DNA of 52,643 bases, taken from contig NZ_VOHJ01000020.1 in NCBI RefSeq assembly GCF_007923255.1, positions 1 through 52,643 of the forward strand, given 5' to 3'. Below, piece after piece: positions 52,317-52,643 of this stretch (position 1 is its first letter; each line of letters begins with the position of its first letter). Under the pieces are notes generated by a model, which worked only from the letters and a program-made list of their open reading frames with translations, searched no databases and had not been told where the DNA came from. The translations under genes and the position numbers were made by a program. Origin of the DNA: Vulcaniibacterium thermophilum. GTDB lineage: Bacteria > Pseudomonadota > Gammaproteobacteria > Xanthomonadales > Xanthomonadaceae.

Positions 52317-52454
52317 GCGACGTTCCTCACGGATCGGACCTGCACCTTAGCGCCGGCCGGCCGCAGCCGCGAGGCCATGCGCGCAACACGCCCGTGCGAT
52401 GGCCGCAACGGACGGCGGGCATAATCGCCCGCTCCGTCGTCGTGCCGATGTCGA

Positions 52455-52643
52455 ATGCGACCGTTCCGTACCGCCGCCGCGCCCGTCCTGCTCGCCCTCG
52501 CCGCCTGCGCCAGCGCGCCCGACGCGCGGCCGCGCGTGCCCGCGGTGCCGGCCATCGCCCGCCCCGACGGCGAGACGGCCGCGTGGTGGTTCCGCGCCGG
52601 CGCCGCGCAGGCCGCCGAGCGCGGCGCCGCGCGCGGCCGCGCG
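52455..52643 (+). CDS. Lipoprotein, 3' end cut by window edge
   Basis: The first 63 codons of a gene running off the window. The start MRPFRTAAAPVLLALAAC has a lipobox with the acylated cysteine at residue 18, followed by a Pro/Ala-rich stretch and AWWFRAGAAQAAERG. The ATG at 52455 was preferred over one at 52448 in another frame, whose product is only Arg/Pro-rich. The function cannot be judged from this fragment. Confidence 0.6.
   Translation, partial: MRPFRTAAAPVLLALAACASAPDARPRVPAVPAIARPDGETAAWWFRAGAAQAAERGAARGRA

Overview
The window is chromosomal DNA from a very GC-rich gammaproteobacterium, most likely family Lysobacteraceae (Xanthomonadaceae; Lysobacter, Luteimonas or a relative). 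This rests on gene order and family resemblance, not on a search. The supporting signs are the thrS-infC-rpmI-rplT-pheS-pheT-ihfA-merR-tRNA-Pro block, the fimT-pilV-pilW-pilX-pilY1-pilE minor-pilin operon, an Oar-like TonB-dependent receptor, a TraB/GumN-type protein next to dxs, intergenic heptamer repeats of the GGGAATC/GGGATTC kind, and REP-like palindromes with a GGAGCGGCTTCAGCC core. I see no integrase, transposase, prophage or CRISPR array.

Layout. 1-7055: end of an unknown P/A-rich protein, dxs (isoprenoid precursor synthesis), a degenerate GumN-like secreted protein, a sugar-porter MFS transporter and a soluble hybrid histidine kinase. 7149-15321 (minus strand): tRNA-Pro and the translation block merR-ihfA-pheT-pheS-rplT-rpmI-infC-thrS, with repeats and hairpins in several spacers, a non-AUG (ATC) start for infC, and a thrS leader that looks like a threonine attenuator. 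15538-20724: an RMF-like small protein, tRNA-Val, a secreted M12B-like metalloprotease with Calx-beta repeats, and uvrB. 20840-29462 is the type IV pilus region: a stand-alone FimT pseudopilin with a C-terminal GRAR motif, tRNA-Asn, the fimT/fimU-pilV-W-X-Y1-pilE operon, and a divergently transcribed FimS/AlgZ-like histidine kinase. 29444-36771: the nucleosidase ppnN, an Oar-like receptor, the grxD-SDR-marC cassette and Fe superoxide dismutase. 36840-46964 is mostly housekeeping: a DUF2314 lipoprotein, a methyltransferase, purE-purK, a Trm112-like protein with nadC, a GFA-family protein, a tandem-FHA membrane protein, a DUF3301 protein, sspB, an N-formylglutamate amidohydrolase, a DadA-like oxidase and a DUF418 protein. 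47119-52643: slyD, two NlpC/P60 hydrolases, a small membrane protein, a subclass B3 metallo-beta-lactamase-like protein overlapping a Nudix hydrolase, a dicarboxylate symporter and the start of a lipoprotein gene.

The parts that hang together best are the translation block and the pilus region. In the translation block, two tRNA synthetases, IF3, L35, L20 and IHF-alpha lie in one direction with cis-regulatory candidates between them. In the pilus region, pilus priming genes sit back to back with a sensor kinase of the family that controls the equivalent operon in Pseudomonas. Adjacent genes often overlap by 4 nt (ATGA or GTGA), which suggests tight translational coupling. Most other genes are ordinary.
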